In this document: piece after piece, positions 10,566-22,594 of the stretch
Numbering within the stretch: the stretch's first letter is position 1
Layout: the number at the start of each line of letters is the position of its first letter
NCBI RefSeq assembly: GCF_026151205.1
Contig: NC_087084.1
Coordinates: 11,437,453-11,497,452 of the forward strand
Reading direction: 5' to 3'
Source: Bolinopsis microptera
Taxonomy: Eukaryota > Ctenophora > Tentaculata > Lobata > Bolinopsidae
DNA: 60,000 nt
Notes under the pieces: model-generated
Seen by the model: only the letters and a program-made list of their open reading frames with translations
Databases searched by the model: none
What the model was told of the DNA's origin: nothing
Made by a program: the position numbers and the translations under genes

Positions 10566-13500
10566 GCTAGAGAATTCGAAAATATCCATAAATATTTTTC
10601 AACAGCTAGTGTGAACCAATGTGGACATTACAACCGTACTGAATTTTGCCTAAACTTACCCAATTCCCATCTAGAGTTACAGTTTATAGTTTAGCTTGAT
10701 GATAGGGTCGATGATTATATTGATTCGTCAACTCTAATTGAGAATTGAGGGGGATTAGAACCCCCTAAATTTAAAATCTATATAATTTTAATCAGCAAAT
10801 TTCACAAAAGTAAATGAGTAAATTATGATAGTAAAAATTTTGAAAATAAATAAGTGACGGAAAATTGAGTTGACAATTTAAGTCTGAAAGTCGAGGGGAT
10901 CTTTTGGAGCGATAATAATTAATAACGCATTAAATCTACAAACCGTTTTTATTGTTGCCTAGTTCTATTTTATTCATTAACACAAAATGAAAATAAGTAA
11001 GTTACGGAAATCTAAATCAAGTCTGGAAGATGAGGTGAGCTGATACTTAACGCATTAAGTCTGCAAAAAGTCAATATAGTTGTCTCTGCGCCAAAGTCTG
11101 CAAGGTGCTCAAATAATATTGCAAGACGTATAACACTATAAGTAATTAAATTAAATAGAAAGGCACGATAACTTATAGTAATACTAATAACTATGGCATA
11201 AGCGTGTGGTGAGTGATGTTATAAATCTCCCATTAACGTTAAAACAAATATTGATGTTGCAAAGAAGGCAGTTGGCACCCACTTGCTCATTACTTAAATA
11301 TGGATTTAATATGTGGTCATTATGATTATGATATCTTGGAACCTGTATTAATTTAGATTTAACAAAACTTTTTATCGGAACAATTTTCTCGATGAAATAG
11401 CAGTCTAGTGTCTATCTTAATCAAAGTTAAATTTCTGGAAAATTGGAGTTATGGTATAAAATTTTATGGTAGTTAATTTCATAAATACACTCTAAGTATT
11501 TAAGGATAATAATAAACCTGGAATCGAGCCGGTTCCGTCATTAGAAAATAGCTTGTTAACCCTAATTTTGACTTTCTGACGGATTCAATGTGAATGATCC
11601 TAATTCAGGTGCTGAGGTATTCAGTGTCAAAATTAAGCAGGATAAATGGGCAACTTTTGATTTTGGACTTTTGATTTTGGACCCAAAGGATTTTGGATGG
11701 CTTTGCACAAATGAGAAAATCACATAATTTTATTGCTTGGTGGACCATATGTTTTTCGAGCTTGCAAGGACATATAAACGACAGGAAAATGACCGGCAAT
11801 ACATTAGCATAGCCCGGAAAATATAGGGCTGATAGGTGATAAGGTGTAGTGAGCATAATCAGTCTATTCTATTCTGATAGTTAGGTTTTGTTTGCTTTTA
11901 AGTTCGAAATTTAAAATTTCCACAGAAATTTACGGCTGAATAAAACTGAAAGTAGGGCTGCTTAATTTTTTAACGGCATCTCTCTCAAGTGAACACAATT
12001 TGTTTGTATAAATGCCTAATTTATTAAGTTATTTATAGTTATATGTGTCATTGCACAACTTTTAGAGTTTTAGCACCAGACATTTAGAAGCGTAAATAAA
12101 ATAATGTAATTCTTTTTGTGTTGGGCCCGAAGTGACAGCCGATGATAAATTGATTTTAATGTTCATTAATATGAACGGGATTAAAACTTCTTTTAGCACC
12201 AGACTAAGGTAATGATGATTCAGACTTTTCCACATGTCCTATTGTTCCCCAATTTAATAATGATAAGGTTAGTCCGCTGAAAAATTACGATTAAGGCCGC
12301 GTGATATAATTAAAAGGGATCCACCTTATTCCAATAACAACAAGTGCTCGCCACTTGTTTCTTTTTATGGACAAATATCTAGGTTTGAAAAGTATCTTAT
12401 CGTTTGTTGAGCTTGAATCTCTAAAATTAGCGTAAGATACTGTGTAATAAGTTTAACTGATTTCGGCCTTTCCTAAATTATCAAAGATCATTAGTCAAAG
12501 CTCATTTTTTAGATGAAAATGCAGGGGTACATTCATCGGATCGTAACACATGACCAAATGAGCTCCATCTCAGTCTATCATCTCTTTCAGGTAATTGTTG
12601 TTTTCGCAGCGCTTATAAAAATAACAGAATTTTTTATTGCAAATAATTTGGAGGTCCAGGCTTAATATGTCAGCGGGTGTGGGCGAAGTACTGAAGTCAA
12701 TTAATTAATACCAAATACCACGACTTTTGGAGTGAAGCAGTAAGCGCCTTTCACCTCTCAGCAACATGACGTCCTGGCACATTCTCCAGAAATCTCACTG
12801 CCATTCCGGAATTTTAAAATTACAGAAATGTGACTTATTCACATGATCTTTATAAGCCTTATAATCATGTTTGCTATTGCTTTCTGAAGTATAAAGGTTA
12901 TGGTCATTCTGAAGAAAAAATGAGTATTCAGGAAATCATAAGAGAAATATATTAACTAATTAAGGACCAAGTTACTAGTAAAATCAAGAATAAAGGACAA
13001 AAACAACACCGATTAGACTTTATATAACACTTTTACGACCGCGTGACTCACTAAAATCAGGTGATCTAGCATTAGGTATTTTGGCACTGGTGAATTAGTA
13101 AAATTAGACGTGGTGACACGAGCATATTGTGAATCACAAGTGAACCTGGGTGTTCATACTTAGGCATCAGTCACCTTATAGTGCCGAACACTCCATTCAT
13201 CAGAACGCTGGAAACCCCACTCTGCACAGTGCACAGTGCTCAAAGACAGCTGCATGCCTGGAAGCTGCACTATAACATGCACCAGGGGTCATGCTAATTT
13301 TATAGGGTTTAAGTGGAAGCAGTATAAGTGTGCCCCCGCAGTAAGAGACTGTTCCTCCCCTTGTTTAATAGTTTTATCTACAACCCCCTCCTTTTGTAGC
13401 TCCCTTGCCCCCTCTTGTAGCCCCATTGCGCCCCCCTCTCATAGCCCCCTTCCATCCCCTGGTCCCCTCGCCCCCGTGTTATGTAACGTCTAACTTTGTT

Positions 13501-13688
13501 TTGTGTCTAGAGCATGATCTTATTACTTTATTAGAGACCAGTGAAACCTAATTGTAACATACGCGCGAGCCTGGTAAACCTAATACAGGTGCTCTATATA
13601 TAGACCCAGTACTAAGGACTCCGTACTAAAGACCAGCAAGGATTACTCAGAGAACCCTTCCAGATATGCCCGTGTAACTCACAATACC
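10566..13688. other. Noncoding, no recognised gene
   Basis: AT-rich DNA without recognisable coding exons or element ends. A C-rich pyrimidine tract with reiterated TAGC(C)CCC occupies about 13350-13470. A frame across it (13236-13493) is low-complexity and not supported as a gene. Confidence 0.4.
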
Positions 13689-13955
13689 AGGACAGTTCTG
13701 CTATCCAGTGCAGGGACCTGCAGGAGGGCGCTCACCCAACTCCACTGTAGTAATCATGGAGTTAAGGGATCTTGGAACATGGACCCTCCTGCTTGTCTAC
13801 CATCACCATGGTCACGTGATAATCACCATGGTCACGTGATAATCACCATGGTCACGTGATACTAATAATCACTATGGTAAAAATACCGGGACAGTTCTGC
13901 TATCCAGTGCAGGGTGCTGCAGGAGGGTGCTCACCCAACTTCACTGTTGTATCAT
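13689..13955. repeat. Two ~65-bp direct copies flanking a 20-bp tandem repeat
   Basis: The stretch GGACAGTTCTGCTATCCAGT..GCTCACCCAACT occurs at about 13690-13752 and again at about 13889-13953. Between them, at 13801-13862, a 20-bp unit (AATCACCATGGTCACGTGAT) is repeated three times, so three CACGTG sites fall exactly 20 bp apart (13813, 13833, 13853). Confidence 0.85.
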
Positions 13956-14996
13956 GGAACCCTACAATCTCATCGAATGCAGTGTCACCTATTACCGTGT
14001 TACGAGTGCCAGAGCCGGAGGGTCACTGAAAGAACCCTCTGTTTGTGACATTCAGGGTGAGTGTAGGTTTATCAACCCTTATCTCTCGCATTCCTATACG
14101 ACAGGTTACAGGTCTGGTGGGCAGGTTATTTTAGTATATGTGGAGTCAGTGCAGGAGTACCGTGCCTTATACTTTTATAGGTTTTACGTGACATGGAATA
14201 TTCATCAGAAATACCTTAGAGTTAGATCACGCCTCCCAAATACTTTATATTCCTCAGAAGGTTAACATAGTTACTATGAATAGCAGCCCGATGATGGAGA
14301 TAACATATGTGTTATATTAGGGTCTGCACAGGGACCAATCAGAGGGGGTGAGAGGGTCACGTGACGAATTGATAGGCTTTCTGAGGCAGGAGAACTTAAA
14401 ACGAACTATAATGTCCTATGTGTTTAGGAGTTGTCGCACTTGACGCGCACTTTCTTTCATCTATTAGTTTTGCATACCTCATGCTGACTCCTGCTCTATC
14501 CCCTGCATGCCTCCAGCTACCTACAGGTGTGGAGGCTACACTGCAGGCACTGTGTTGCATTGTCAGGGCTGCAGCAGCTTGTATCCGTATTATTTAATAT
14601 TTATAGCTGTGATCACTGCTCGGTTATATCATATCTGCAGGTGGGTGAGCTGCAAGGTACGGCGCAGAGCAGAACGGCGATATTGATAAAGCTGCACAGA
14701 TCGTTGCTTTCACTTAGATTGCATAACCTAGGCGGTCGTGGGTATTGCGATTTGTTAGCTTGTCAGGGGGAAAAACGGAAACTCCGATTTATTATTTTCG
14801 GGTTTTCCGTGGGTCAATTAAATGTTTGCCTAAGGCGGTGAATATCTTAGCGCCATGAATGACACCCATCTCACTAACAATATTGTAAGAATTGCAGGTG
14901 TGTTTGTTGGATATGGGCGTGTGCATACCTAGGTCAAGAATAATTTTATGACGAAGTTAAGTTCTAATGATCTTGCAACATGCCAGAGTAGTATGG
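13956..14996. other. Noncoding, no recognised gene
   Basis: An open frame runs from 13927 to 14265 (112 codons) but has no domain, no coding-like composition and no neighbouring exon that I can identify. Another lies at 14527-14841 with the same limits. A single CACGTG is at 14358. Confidence 0.3.
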
Positions 14997-15135
14997 TATA
15001 GTCACGTGCCACTCCTTATATGGTAGTCACGTGCCACTCCTTATATGGTAATCACATGCCACTCCTTATATGGTAGTCACGTGCCACTCCTTATATGGTA
15101 GTCACGTGCCAATCCTTACATGGTAGTCACGTGAC
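14997..15135. repeat. 25-bp tandem repeat carrying CACGTG
   Basis: The unit TATGGTAGTCACGTGCCACT plus CCTTA is repeated about five times, with CACGTG at 15003, 15028, 15078, 15103 and 15128 and one decayed copy (CACATG) between. The spacing is locked at 25 bp. Confidence 0.9.
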
Positions 15136-17672
15136 ATTTGCCCGAATAGTTCTGCAGACTGCACAGTGCACCGTCGCGGATCGGTTGATAGCATTTTGCA
15201 TATTTACCTTAATTTAATTCTTTGCAAAAAAATGCAAAAAGATAAATATAATTTACAGCTTTGTTTAGTGAGCGGGATTATCGACAAATAATGAACAATA
15301 ACAAATAATTGCTAAATTGGTTTAGTCGCCATGAAAGACCTGGTAGAAGCTAACTGTAAATCCATCATTTTATTAGATTAGTTCAAGTAAAAGCATTGAA
15401 GCATTAAGGTGAGGTTTAATCGACCTAGTTACAATGAGACGTTAGTGGCGGGATTAAAACGTAGAATTGTGCGGAGTGAGCTGCTTGAACTTCTCAACAC
15501 GTACATATGAGAAGCTGATAAAGCTAGGATCATACCTCTCTGATCAAGTTACCACGTACTATTCAGAAGAACATTAATCTTTATAAATAATAAAAGAACA
15601 AGCTTTATACGTTGCTTCCCACGATGAGAATAAAATAACACCATCTAAACTAACACCTACCGTTCTCGAGTTACGCGGTTCTCTCTCAGACTGTTCTCCC
15701 AGTACGGACAAAAGTAAAAGATTGATAAAAAGAGCCTGCCAAATGTTTATGTATTTGTCAGTGATTTAACATGATAACATGGGAAAGTAAGGGCGTTTGA
15801 GGTTTCTGGCCTGATTGGGTAATTTGGTGCTAATTATACAATGATGAGCTTAATCTGATAAGAGTGAGAATCCTAAATTATGTTTTACTGATAACAGTCT
15901 TGAATTCAAATGAAATTCTCCGAATTCTTTGGTGGGGCCAGTTCCTTCTGAGGAATATTAAGCCCGGGTTTTAGATTAGGGACTGAAAAGTAAAACTTTG
16001 GAAACAAACAGATAAAATGATAAATGTGATATAGTTCTTAATTCTCGACTGGGAGAGTAGAGCGATTGATATTTTAGTGTCAGAACTTGAAAAGGCAGTA
16101 AACCATCAATCAGGAAAAAGTTGGTGGGCGGTTTTACTCCTATCATTAAAGATTTTTAATAGATCCATTAATATTACAATTTTACTTTACCTCATCTGTC
16201 ATACTCATAATCTTTGTTGGTTATAATTTTGCTCGGTCATAATTTTCAAAACTATTTTACGAAGCATGCATCATCCTCAACGGATGAATTATTTTTCTCG
16301 ATGAATATTTATCATTCAATTATACCATAGAAGAACTATATTCACTGTCTGCCGATAAATAATTTGTCGTCTACTACACCTAACGTACGGGGTGTGTTGC
16401 AGAATTTTGTAGCAGAATTTTGTAGCATTTTGCTGAGTAAAAACGGGCGGAATTATTGTTTACTGATTAATCATTAAAACTATTCATAATGTCGACGTGA
16501 GCTGTTAGCGTCATCGTCTAGTACGAGGTATAATGAATTTCTGCAAGACTATAATCTTGTAATCTAGAGTGAGACGTTCGATTATAGAATCATCAATTAC
16601 AATTGGACTCAACGACTACTCCTTAATATTGACGTTAATATTATATTTATGAACATTATGCCTGGAATGATTATAATAAATTACAATGTCCTTAGCAGTT
16701 AACAGTAACACTGTAAAAATGCGAGGTTACTCTGAAGGGAGACAGAGTTTTTCTATACTTTTCACAGAATAATGCAATGAAAACGGACAACTAATGGAAA
16801 ACTCACGTCGCAGTAAATCGGACAATAAAACACAATCAAACGAAATAATTAATAAATGTAAGCATCCTGAAAGAAGTATATTTGCGTATAACAGCACTTA
16901 GCAATAAACAGCAACCTCGCATATTCTAACATATGAAACCAGAACCGGACGCAGCCGCTGGGTAAATTTATTACCGTCTGCAAGAAATTACATAAATGTG
17001 CAGGTAACCGTGCAGAGTGAAAATTTTAGAAAATTAAACAGGCAAAAATTAGTTCAATTACCAAACATGGGACTAAAATTTGGGGAGTCGCGTGACCAAT
17101 GACCATGGATACTGGATTGTGAGTGGTTGGTGACGTGAATAGTTTGCCCTGATTGGCTGGTTAGTAGGTCACGTGGTGGTGGATTACGTAAATTGTGATT
17201 GGTCTGGGAGGTCATCTGCCACGATGATGCAATGGGTTAAACTAGAAACAGATAAGGGTTTTTTGCGTGTATTTTAATGTGACGCTATGTATGGGAATAT
17301 CTGAATATTTTGATATCTTCAGGAATTCAGCAAGATTTTAGAGTATTATAATCCTAACCAATTCGTCTAAAATTCTAAATTCCCGTAACGAAAACCAATC
17401 TGCGCTATCTGACGAGTCAAATGGAAGTTCATCATGATTGTTTCTCATTTCTTTCACTATTTTCACCACACATTTCAAAATTTAATGTGAATAATCCTCA
17501 ATTATGAATCATGATGCACGTTTATTATTCCCTGTTTTTTTTACCACAAGTCACGTGACACCACATAAATAGCCAATATTATCACGTGACTGAATAAACA
17601 GCTCTGAGTGGTTGCTTAACTTGTGCTCTAATTGGCTTGTTACTGAATCAGGTTTATAAACACTCCCTGTTA
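15136..17672. other. Noncoding, no recognised gene
   Basis: AT-rich sequence without coding exons, RNA genes or element ends that I can identify. CACGTG sites occur near its right side (17170, 17552, 17583). Confidence 0.45.
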
Positions 17673-17870
17673 CAGTAAAACCCCGATTTACCGTGGAGTT
17701 TGGGGCAAGGAAAAATCCGCGGTAAATCAGGGTTTGCGGGTATCGGGGTTTTGTTACTGTTAGAGTGTTAGTTTACATTGTGCATGTTAAGCCCTATTTG
17801 GGGGAAGGAAATGGCCGCGGTAAATCGGGGTTTGCGGTAAATCGGGGCGCGGTAAATCAGGGTTTTACTG
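17673..17870. mobile_element. Pogo/Tigger-like MITE, 198 bp
   Basis: The left terminus CAGTAAAACCCCGATTTACC and right terminus GGTAAATCAGGGTTTTACTG are inverted repeats, and the element is bordered by a TA dinucleotide on each side (17671-17672, 17871-17872). This is the target preference of Tc1/mariner/pogo elements. The interior repeats the GCGGTAAATC(A/G)GGG motif several times on both strands. No transposase is present. Confidence 0.85.
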
Positions 17871-18925
17871 TAATATAATTTTCATTATCATATCAGAGAG
17901 CACAAACTCCAGATATTTACTGTAACGTGTTACGCTATCATTAGTTACACACAGAGAGAGAGAGTGGCTCAGTGATCAGCGTTATTTTGGTATCTTATCA
18001 TTGGATTATACACCTACTCCTGCGCTTTACACATGAAGATGAGTCTGTCTACAACTCCCCTGCGACATGTTATGTAGTAAAAGGATTGTCTGCTTTTTAG
18101 AGGAGTATAGTGATTCTATTGATAGAATCCCAGGGTGGTGTCAGAGTAAGGTTAATAACATCACAATCATTAAGTGCAGGGTATAAATACATTGTCAGCC
18201 AAGTTTCACGGTCTCGTTTACTTAAATCACCGGAGTTTTAACAAAGACACAATTAAATCATAACACTGATTCTCCCTGGAGTATCGCAATAAGGCATCGA
18301 CTTATTATATTTACCCTGATATTTATATTCACCCTAATGCAATGCTCGAGGTCTTCGATCCCTAGGATGATTTAACTATTTAACGACTTTTGTCATGACT
18401 TTTTATCAAAGGTCTACCTTAAAGTTAACCTAGTCTCAAGTCTACAAAAAGCCATAATAAAAGATAACAAAGCCCTGAATCTCTCTGTAAAAGAACTATT
18501 TAGTCTCAAACAAGTCTAAAAATATCCGTTATCGATAATTCAAAGAATTTACCGGCAAAATCTAATAATACGCCTGTATTTCAGGTTGAACATATTTGCT
18601 AGGTTGCAGTTTGCAGCTGTAACACTACCGTGAACCTCATTAACAAAGATATTATGATTAATTAGCTCCAAATGTTATGTCATTACCTCACCACAGAGCT
18701 TTACAAGTCACGTGGTAATTTATATTCAAATGTTGAAATGTTGAAATATTGAAATGTTGAAATGTTGAAATGCTGTGGAGCTGGTACATTCTTCAAAAAT
18801 TAGCGTGTATCACTGCCATGCCAGGATCAGCAGACAGGTGTGCAGTGTAGTTGACCACGCCCATCCAACCTTATAAGCTTCGTCTGAAAGTATGGGGTGT
18901 TATGCTGTTATTATATGACATTCAA
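17871..18925. other. Noncoding; short GAAATGTT array
   Basis: No gene. TTGAAATG(T/C)T-type units are repeated about six times at 18724-18772. A CACGTG lies at 18709. Confidence 0.45.
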
Positions 18926-19028
18926 CTAACCATGTGCTTTTGCACCACTGCGGGCGCGATTGTTTCACAAGTAGGAGGCGGGCGCGCGCTACTGCAAGCG
19001 CAATGGCTCTGGTACGGTTAGAGCAATA
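18926..19028 (-). repeat. Short dispersed repeat, family N, copy 1
   Basis: Begins CTAACCATGTGCTTTTGC and ends GGTTAGAGCAATA. It matches, in inverse orientation, the copy at 21740-21858 and, in the same orientation, the copy at 21921-22040. Shared blocks are a GCGCGC..CTACTGCAAGCGC stretch, a TTGTTTCACAAGTAGG stretch and the GCACATGGTTAG end. The ends form an imperfect inverted repeat (CTAACCATG.../...CGGTTAG). The strand is set so that the GCACATGGTTAG block is the 3' end, matching the LINE tails at 53.3 and 54.6 kb. Confidence 0.7.
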
Positions 19029-19231
19029 TATGACATAATGTATTTATAGTCCACACCCTGGCTCCAACAACAAACAACTCAGCAACAATGTCTGAAAGTC
19101 GTAAGCAGACTACCAGTCAAGCAGACTATCCATTTATAACTTTATAAAAAGGTTCTGCAGATGGCAGGATGGCTTTTACTAATTCGCTCGCCCAAAAATT
19201 TCACGTGACTTTTGAGCTATTCATAACCCTT

Positions 19232-20468
19232 ACCACTATACTAGGGGGTGCACTATAAACATAAACTCATGCTCGGATTTTAAAATTGTTGTACCACTGT
19301 TTTCTAGAGACTGTAAGAATTTTCACAATACCAAATTTGTCATACCTTTTTGGAAAAATCAGTGAGTTTCGCCTAGGTGCCATATTTGATGGTGCGCGGC
19401 TTTTGGAACAAAAGTAGCTGTAAAAATGTGTAAAAGTCGCGTAATTTGACCAAATTCGTTGATTTTTATCGTATTATTCGGATATATCTTCGGTTCCTTG
19501 AATGAGATCATTCTGAAAATTGGCGACAACCTTCCAATAGGGCTTTCACAACTGTAGCTGTCCGAAAAATTTGGTGGATATCGAAGTTGATATAGTGTTC
19601 CAAATGGAGCAAAATACGCTGCTTTCAGCTGTAACATAATGTCTGATAGTGATGGTTGGATATGCTTTAAACTTTTCGGACACTTTCCTTGTAAGTCTAT
19701 GAGTAGGTAGTGCGCCATCGACAGTGAGCCGCGCGTGCCGACTGTAGGATGGTTTTTTAGCGCTAATTTCGGCCAGCACAATTTTCTTCAATCAAATAGA
19801 TATTAAGTATCCTTCCGACCTCCGATTGCAACAAAAATTGGTAAGCTTACTCATAGACTTACAAGGAAAGTGTCCGAAAAGTTTAAAGCATATCCAACCA
19901 TCAGACATTATGTTACAGCTAAAAGAAGCGTATTTTGCCCCATTTTGATCACTATATCAACTCCGATATCCACCAAATTTTTCGGACAGTTGTAAAAGCC
20001 CTATTGGAAGGTCGTCGCCAATTTTCAGAATGATCTCATTCAAGGAACTGAAGATATATCCAAATAATCAATAATACGACAAAAATCAACGAATTTGGTC
20101 AAATTTGGTCAAATTACGCGACTTTTACAGCTAATTTTGCTCCAAAAGCCGCGCACCATCAAATATGGCACCTAGGCGAAACTTACTGATCTTTCCAAAA
20201 AGGTATGACAAATTTGGTATTGTGATAATTCTCACAGTCTATAGAAAACAATGGTACAAAAAATTTTGAAATCCGAGCAAGTTTATTTTTATGGTGCACC
20301 TCCTACTATGAGTAAGTTTACCCATTTTAGTTGCAATTGGAGGTCGGGAAGGATACTCAATATCTATTTGTTTGGAGAAAATTGTGCTGGCCGAAATTAG
20401 CGCTAAAAAACCATCCTACAGTCGGCACGCGCGGCTCACTGTCGATGGCGCACTGTACTACCTATTAC
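19232..20468. mobile_element. Interleaved inverted repeat A-B-A'-B', probable foldback element
   Basis: Segment A (about 19232-19700) is present inverted as A' (about 19850-20315). Segment B (about 19690-19857) is present inverted as B' (about 20305-20467). The order is therefore A-B-A'-B', not the simple mirror A-B-B'-A'. The junctions all carry TATGAGTA(G/A). Key matches: A has GCCTAGGTGCCATATTTGAT and A' has ATCAAATATGGCACCTAGGC; B has CAGTGAGCCGCGCGTGCCG and B' has CGGCACGCGCGGCTCACTG. Open frames in it (19359-19781 minus; 20331-20537 plus) are copies of each other's strands and lack any domain. No transposase is seen; target duplication not resolved. Confidence 0.8.
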
Positions 20469-20543
20469 CACAACCCTAACCCTAAATCGAGCCCTAAACA
20501 ATCGAATTCATGTTTTACTAGCCTGTCACGTGATTGAATTTGA

Positions 20544-20630
20544 TTCACGATGTCAATCCTTCGCATCTCGCCGATCTGCATACGGGTTGCGAGAAGATGC
20601 GCGGCGCGGCCCAGTAGTGCATAACGCTAC
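20544..20630 (+). repeat. GC-rich module, family M, copy 1 (shortened)
   Basis: Starts CACGATGTCAATCC and ends GCATAACGCTAC, with CTCGCCGATCTGC, GCGAGAAG and GCGCGGCGCGGCCCAGTA between. Same block order as the fuller copies at 22595, 23390 and 27438 but lacking the first GGCACAGTAGCGC block. Possible flanking duplication: GTCACGTGA occurs on both sides (20525, 20633). Confidence 0.7.
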
Positions 20631-20839
20631 AAGTCACGTGACCAAAACGGTTTTTTGCCCATAACTCTCCAGGGAAGCATTTTTACCCTACGTCATGGGA
20701 GATAATTCGGAATCAGCGTCCAAAATACACCGCGACCGATTTAGATCAATTTCATACCCAAAGGGCTTTTTCACAAGAATTTTATTAATGATTAAAATTT
20801 GGGCGAGCGATTTAGTTGTATCACGCGGTGACCCACACT

Positions 20840-21300
20840 GCCGCTTCACTATAGTGGTCTGTAGCGTCTGTAGCGTCTGTAGCGTGGCCTGTAGCGTCTA
20901 CGACGCTACAGGGGGAGCCGCGCACTTCGTGCGCGGCGGGTCATACAACGTATGACAACGATTTAGTAGGAGCGCCTGCAGATGGGAGACTGCCAAGATT
21001 CAGGTACTGAATTACATATTAGCAGTGCGACAAACCTGCAAAATCGACGCTGTCGTACTTCATGCAGTGCGCTACCTGAACTAGACTGCATGTAGTGAGA
21101 CACGAATTGGTTGACGATGTCAACCCATCGAGATCGTTGCTCTGCGAAGCAGAGCAACGATCGAAGCAAGAATGCTAGTTCGCGCGAAGAATGCTAGTTT
21201 GTAGTTCGAGCGAAGCAAGAATGCTAGTTCGCGTGGCGCGTCGAAGCGGCGAAGTCCTCCAAGACACAAACTGAAGTGCGACAGATTATTTTAAAGTCCG
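20840..21300. repeat. GC-rich patch with strong hairpins
   Basis: GTCTGTAGC units (20859-20900) lead into a small inverted repeat GCCGCGCACTTCGTGCGCGGC (about 20918-20938). At 21132-21162 a 14-bp perfect stem (GATCGTTGCTCTGC) closes on a 3-nt loop GAA. Next come three copies of AGAATGCTAGTT (about 21168-21226). The block starting TTGACGATGTCAA(C)CCATCG at 21111 is repeated at 29714 with the same GTCGAAGCGGCGAAGTCCTCC downstream, so the whole patch is a dispersed repeat related at its left end to family M. Confidence 0.7.
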
Positions 21301-21739
21301 ACACATGATCGAGAGACTGCCAAGTCCTCAAAAAATCTCGACAGACTGTCATGTCAGTTTCAAGTTCACGTTTACTGGGCCGCGCTCAGCCTGTCATTCC
21401 GCCAAATCTTTATGTTAATGAACATAATAGCCTGGGGTCCTCAGGTAAGTTCACGTACGAGTGAATTTGGGAAATTTCAAAGTCCACGATCGATAGTATT
21501 TTATTATCATAAAATACCAAATCGATGACAAATGTAAGTTTACAAAGTCTAATCTGTCAGTCGTCGTAAAGATGTTTGGGCAACTTCAATCCAGTTTTCC
21601 AACTCAACCACGCGCGCACCGCACCGGACTCTGTCATGTACCGGACTCTGCATGCAGGGTACGATTGCAAACAAACATCAAACATGAGTTTTTCGTCTAT
21701 TTATTTATAGTTACTAGTCAGTGCACATGGTGAATTGGT
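21301..21739. other. Noncoding, repeat fragments
   Basis: Contains TTTACTGGGCCGCGCTCAGC and CTGTCATTCCGCC (21373-21405), a fragment repeated at 24060 and 24583 and, inverted or direct, at 26823 and 27348. No gene recognised. Confidence 0.5.
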
Positions 21740-21858
21740 TATTGCTCTAACCAGAGCCCTTTCTCTTGCAGTAGCGCGCGACCGCCGAAAGCGGCACAGG
21801 ATTATTCTACTTGTGAAACAAGCGCGTCACGCAGTACGCGTAGACACATGGCTATGTG
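21740..21858 (+). repeat. Short dispersed repeat, family N, copy 2
   Basis: Runs from TTATTGCTCTAACCAGAGCC through CTTGCAGTAGCGCGCG, CTACTTGTGAAACAAGCGCG and TCACGCAGTACGCG to CACATGGCTATG. Its second half, GAAACAAGCGCGTCACGCAG, is close to the tail of the CR1-like LINE copies at 53.3 and 54.6 kb (GGAACAAGCGCATCACGCAG). A short frame across it (21735-21947) is not supported as a gene. Confidence 0.7.
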
Positions 21859-21920
21859 AAAATTGGTTATTGTATAATATAATTAGTATAACGGCTAGCT
21901 CCGCATACGTTTCAAGTTCA

Positions 21921-22040
21921 CCTAACCATGTGCTTTCGCGCCACTAGCTGAGGGCGCGCTTGTTGCACCAAACGGTGGCGTGCGCGATACTAGCTGCAAG
22001 CGCGCAGAAAGAGCTTTGCATGTGGAATGGTTAGAGCAAC
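21921..22040 (-). repeat. Short dispersed repeat, family N, copy 3
   Basis: Starts CCTAACCATGTGCTTTCGCG and ends GGAATGGTTAGAGCAACG. Same block order as copy 1 (GGCGCGCTTGTT, CTAGCTGCAAGCGCGC). Copies 2 and 3 lie about 60 bp apart in opposite orientation. Confidence 0.7.
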
Positions 22041-22108
22041 GTTTCAGGTACCTCTTGCGTCCTTTAAATATGTTCAAAAAACAAAAAGGTTTACACCTCT
22101 AAGTCTAA

Positions 22109-22510
22109 CTAACTGATGATATTGTCGTCAGGCTCTTCAGTCGGCCCATCCTCAGTTGTCGGTTCAGGATCCATTCTTAATGGTTGAACGTTCTTCCGTC
22201 GAGCGGCCGTAGTGGCATAGTTTCCTTGTTTATAATACTGGCATGTAACAAATGCTCCACGTGCAGAGCTAAATGCAAAACCACAGTTTACTTCGCTAGT
22301 TAATACCCACACTACCTGTATAGTAGCAGGTGAAATAGTTGTATTCTGTAAGTGTAATGTAATTATTAGAACTGTGATAAACCAAATATAAAGCAATTTG
22401 ATATTGATTATATAACCAAACATGCAATTGCAAAATAAAATAAAAATAAAATGAAAATGTGTCATGATCCTAGCAAATATTATATTTTGACGTGCATTTG
22501 TGATTTGCAT
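22109..22510 (-). CDS. Hypothetical ORF, 133 codons, unrecognised
   Basis: The N-terminal half is hydrophobic and AT-codon driven (two possible membrane segments around residues 16-35 and 38-56). The C-terminal half is different: it is cysteine-containing (residues 75-90, VNCGFAF and FVTCQYYKQG) and ends in a proline/glutamate/aspartate-rich tail (MDPEPTTEDGPTEEPDDN). I do not recognise a family. It lies between family N and family M repeats and may be a relic of a mobile element, or chance. No splice partner is identified. Confidence 0.18.
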   Translation of the reverse strand: MQITNARQNIIFARIMTHFHFIFILFCNCMFGYIINIKLLYIWFITVLIITLHLQNTTISPATIQVVWVLTSEVNCGFAFSSARGAFVTCQYYKQGNYATTAARRKNVQPLRMDPEPTTEDGPTEEPDDNIIS

Positions 22511-22594
22511 TATTACTATATGTAGTTTACCGACTAGGCGCGCTTGCCGCTTATCCCTATTATGTAAGGATCACTATATATATAATATAATATT

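Noticed and set aside
13236-13493. 85-codon plus-strand ORF
   Set aside because: The C-terminal half is a C-rich pyrimidine tract; no domain, no adjoining exon.
19359-19781. 140-codon minus-strand ORF
   Set aside because: Lies wholly in the A-B-A'-B' repeat, has no domain and is duplicated only because the DNA is inverted.
20464-20480. Telomere-like CCCTAACCCTAA
   Set aside because: Only two units; too short to indicate a telomeric tract.
21735-21947. 70-codon ORF resembling a LINE C-terminus (residues like KQARHAVR)
   Set aside because: The resemblance is explained by family N, whose DNA resembles the LINE tail; inverse copies show it spreads as a repeat.
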